From positions 20,595,181 to 20,659,180 of the forward strand of contig CAIIXF020000010.1 of NCBI GenBank assembly GCA_903813345.2: DNA of 64,000 nt, in the 5' to 3' direction. The position numbers and the translations under genes are program-made. Under the pieces are notes generated by a model. It made no database searches and was not told the origin of the DNA. It saw only the letters and a list, made by a program, of their open reading frames with translations. Below, in pieces: positions 60,836 through 64,000 of the stretch (positions are counted from its first letter, which is position 1; each line of letters begins with the position of its first letter). Origin of the DNA: Owenia fusiformis (lineage: Eukaryota; Annelida; Polychaeta; Sabellida; Oweniidae).

Positions 60836-61490
60836 AATAGTATTACTGGAATTCCAAAAAATCATAAGGCCTATAGCAACAATCATGTGAACTTCAGGTC
60901 AAAATTCCAATGCTCCCTTGGCCAATCAAATCAGTTCATTGCATTTGTTTCATCAATGCTCTCAATATCATAATTATTCCACATGCAAATACTGTACTAC
61001 CGGTTAATTTGCGAGTTTAAATTTTATGAATTTTGAGAAATACCAATTTTGCGGCCATTAAATTTTGCGGATATCAAAGGTTTAACTTCCATTATTCTCT
61101 GAATCCTCAAAATTAATTTATCTTATCTACAGTAATTACACCTACCCAATATCATATACTTTGGATAAGATTTACAATCTCTAGATCTTAGTCAATGGCA
61201 TGTTGCACCTCAGCCTTTAATTGGCGATATTCGCGACTATTAATTTTCGTGATTTTTACACAATCGCGAAAAGCACGAAACTAAATTGCACGCGAAAAAT
61301 ATCGGGAGTACAGTACATTGAAACCATACACTCTTATATTTCATAAGAATTTGCAATCAAGCCTAACAAATCTATTGGCAAAATATTAGAAGGCCAGCAA
61401 ATGTACACATGCTAAAGTGATGAAACTTTAATGAATTTTAATTTTGCCTATACTGAGATGTGTTAAACTCTATTTGGGTTAGATTTATTC
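60836..61490. other. no gene recognised
   Basis: ATTACTGGAATTCCAAAAAA at 60843 repeats the sequence at 60641; otherwise nothing. Confidence 0.45.
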
Positions 61491-62300
61491 GGCTACACCC
61501 TCTACTTACAGCCTTAACATGCCCCCTTTCGGCTATCACCCGCTTCAAAATCATAACAGGTTCCTTTATATCTTCCTTTATCTTCTGTTTAAGAAAAGCT
61601 GTTAGCTATCAGCTGTATTTTTGTCAATCAAGATTTCTCTTCATCTGTGAATTACCCAGCGAGAAACCAAAATGGCAATTTTGATGGAAAGACACAAAGT
61701 ACCAGTCAAAATCTCTGAAGATTTCCGGGCAAACAATGGCAGCTCTCCCAGTTAGGTTTTAGACTGACTTCTCATATTTTGTCAATTTTATTCAATTTCA
61801 AGTATTGTTTAGAGTTGTGCGTTCAACATATTCGAGAAGTCAATAGCTATAATAAATCTGCAGATTTTGCTCGCATTTATGTAAGCTTTTCTCTTTTGAC
61901 GGATACTTTGTGTCTTTCCTTGAAATCATGACAGGTGTAACTGATCTACTGAAATCAACTTCAAGTGCTTACTACTATCTCCCAATGTGAGCTACATCAG
62001 TGCTTTTTGTTGAGAAAATATGTAAGTTATTAGCCGCTTTTTTGCCGATCAGGATTTAAATTCTCTTTATCTGTCATGTACCTAGCAAGATTCAGAGATT
62101 TTGACTTGTACGTCATGTCTTTCCGTCAAAACTTCCATTTTTGGTTTCTTGGTAAAGAGTAGCTTCTCTATGTATAATGAGAATTTGCTGTTCGGCACAG
62201 AAGCACCTTTTAATTTTTTTCGATTTTCGCAAGGAGGACACTAACACAATTTTGAAGCGGTTGATAGGGGGCTCTAAAGGCTGTTCTAACATATCAGTCA
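61491..62300. repeat. ~800-bp diverged foldback element
   Basis: Left CAGCCTTAACATGCCCCCT, ACCCGCTTCAAAAT, GAAACCAAAATGG, GACACAAAGTACCAGTCAAA. The right arm holds their complements at ~62095-62290 (TTGACTTGTACGTCATGTCT, CCATTTTTGGTTTC, ATTTTGAAGCGGTTGATAGG). The 81-residue minus-strand frame here and the 74-residue plus-strand frame are the two arms read as protein, with no recognised domain. Confidence 0.65.
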
Positions 62301-63278
62301 CAGCCTCTGAAAGAGCTAGATCTAAGGCTCTAGCTTTATAGACAAGGTGCATTTTCATCTAGAGGAAATGTGGTAGGCGTTTAGTGTTAAAAGAGTTCTG
62401 ACAAGTGTTTCTTATGTAACTTTTTATGCTGAATCCAAAAAACCATGTTGGCATGCTGAAATATGATTATTTAACCCTTAAAATACCATATTAGTCCCCC
62501 TACCCCCAAAATTCACCCCTATCAGGGGGAAAAAATTCGTCAACCTAAAATAACTTTGATTTTATGGTTTTTGTAAGTGAAATACATGGACATTGTATAA
62601 AATAAACATTTAAAGTATGAATGATACGGATTACACTTAAGAAATTTGAATAAAAGCAAAAAGTATGTACCCCAGGGGGCAAATTTATGACCCATTTTTT
62701 ACTTTTCGTGTCATAACTTTTTTATTAGACAATGATGGATGCTAAAAAAATCCATGTAAAAGGCATAATACCTGGTCTACTAATCCTGCAAGAATCAAAG
62801 TAATTCCTTTGATAATTGCCTTGAAAAAAATTAGTGAATTTAAGAAAAAATGACATTTTAGCTGGGACTGATTTTATGTGTGGCTATAACTGACCCCTAT
62901 TGCTTTAACATTTATCCATCTGTGTTCATATATTTGGCATTTTAGAATAAATCTAAAATATAAAACTTATTTTAGCTAAGTTTTAGGAAGATTTAAGCTT
63001 TCTAGCATGTTCAAATATTAAAAATTCATGAAATATGATGTCTAAAATTGATAAGTTATAGGTATACCCTTGGAAGACCCCTATAATTTCTTATTTATGA
63101 ACATATTTGTACCAATATTAGTTTTCTAGCTTAGACAAATAATGTATGATATATCCTGGCTTCGCTTTCTGGTGGTTTGAACAATCTTAGGTGTTATCAT
63201 TGAAAATTCATTCTTAAATCATAGGTCTGCAATCGATTAAATTCAAGTATACCATTAGCCTAGTATCATTCTACTGGT
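62301..63278. other. no gene recognised
   Basis: Nothing identified. Confidence 0.4.
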
Positions 63279-63280
63279 AC

Positions 63281-63800
63281 AGGGTGTCCAAAAAACAGGA
63301 CCGAAGAAAAGTTAGTTAACTTTGTCAATCCTGCATATTCTGCCTCAAAACTTCAGAATTATTCAGTTCATTCAATCTGAATTTTTTTTTGATAATCTGC
63401 CTGTGGAGTCAAAAACTACAGCACTTTACAACATATGTCCAATGTGGCCACTTCTCTACATGCACAATCAAATCTGGCGAAGGAAGTTGTTCAATTGTCC
63501 ATGGCGTGACTAAAATCTATCTAGAGAAGTAAAACTAGTGTCAGACAAATTCTCAGATGTTCTTCAATTTTAAGTGGATAGCTTCATCAGAAGCTTTGCA
63601 ATCCATGTTGGTATGTGTAGGAGAGTCATCAACAGCTTCGTTGGCTGGAGTGGTGGCCACATGGGGCATGTGTTGTAAAATGCTGTAGTTTTTTACTTTA
63701 TAAGCAGATTATCATTAAATGTTCACAACAAAATCTACATTAAATGAAGTAAATAATTCTGAAATATTAAAGCAAAATATGCAAGATTGCCCAAAATAAT
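63281..63800. mobile_element. foldback MITE with CAGGGTGTCC left end, right end decayed
   Basis: TA then CAGGGTGTCCAAAAAACAGG at 63281. The left arm (TCCTGCATATTCTGCCTCAAA, GATAATCTGCCTGTGGAG, ACTACAGCACTTTACAACAT, CAATGTGGCCAC) pairs with the right arm at ~63655-63795 (GTGGCCACATGGGGCATG, TTGTAAAATGCTGTAGT, AGCAAAATATGCAAGATTG). No matching CACCCTGTA is found on the right. Confidence 0.7.
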
Positions 63801-64000
63801 CAACATGAACAAGCTATGATTTCATAGATTAGTTTGATGTATGACATATTCCGAGCTGACTCTCTGTTTATTTAAACCATCTAAGAGGCTTAATCATTGA
63901 AAATCATTACAAATAAAGGTCTAAACAGACAGTATTAAGGTACACTATTAGAATACCCTAATTATTTCCAGGCTTAGAGTTTATTGGTACCTACTACTGT

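Larger units (their letters stand above)
48854..64000 (+). other. receptor intron 2, 5' part (runs off the window)
   Basis: Begins GTGAGT after exon 2. I looked for a TM6 exon (the CWTPYY type motif) and did not find one on the + strand. Intron 2 is therefore either longer than 15.1 kb or I missed a short exon. It contains the 3.5 kb hierarchical foldback, a tRNA-like SINE head and several MITEs. Confidence 0.7.

Noticed and set aside
61460-62358. Open frames of 74 and 81 residues on opposite strands
   Set aside because: They are largely the two arms of one foldback repeat, each read as protein.

Overview
The window looks like nuclear genomic DNA from a metazoan with long introns, AT-rich and dominated by repeats. 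The only convincing host gene is a rhodopsin-class GPCR of the GnRH/corazonin/AKH receptor superfamily, split by a long spliceosomal intron. There are no bacterial-style gene blocks. The repeats include Helitron-like elements with internal tandem arrays, 'AAGGTCA' minisatellites and many foldback MITEs. Together with the receptor they suggest a lophotrochozoan, most likely a mollusc and perhaps a bivalve. The species cannot be fixed from the sequence alone.

Layout: 1-32.7 kb is upstream of the first coding exon and holds no recognisable gene. It is a mosaic of tandem repeats and non-autonomous transposons. Exon 1 of the receptor (32767-33465, + strand) encodes the N-terminus through TM4. A 15.2 kb intron follows (33466-48648). 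Exon 2 (48649-48853) encodes ECL2, TM5 and the start of ICL3. From 48854 to the end is intron 2; the exon for TM6, TM7 and the C-tail was not found and presumably lies beyond 64000. Intron 1 also holds the 3' part of a transposon-type ORF with a Cys-rich CXC-like C-terminus (36068-36385), probably a relic.

Mobile elements, by the termini and target duplications (TSDs) visible here. (i) TA-flanked, Tc1/mariner-like: two 877-bp copies that read as identical (42631 and 45493), a detached terminus of the same family (56379), foldback elements with CAGGGTG termini (4160, 44891, 63281), and others at 53318 and about 25564. (ii) TTAA-flanked (piggyBac/Kolobok-like): 16503 and 40268, with fragments elsewhere. 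(iii) Elements with CAC...GTG ends and 5-6-bp TSDs: 1532, 27849, 37836 and 56959, possibly Transib-like. (iv) Helitron-like (TC start, 3' hairpin exactly 10 nt before CTRR, A/T insertion): 13551 and 18393, with relics at 6740 and 9596. (v) A hAT-like element at 27004. (vi) A CpG-rich dimeric element family at 22507-24708. (vii) Large palindromes at 45332-47655 and 49299-52782. (viii) A tRNA-Lys-like SINE head at 60394.

Several insertions have their uninterrupted ('empty') target preserved elsewhere in the window. This dates the events relative to one another and is the most informative feature of the region. No gene cluster, operon or CRISPR array is present. Everything was read by eye, so repeat boundaries are exact only where a TSD or terminal repeat is quoted.
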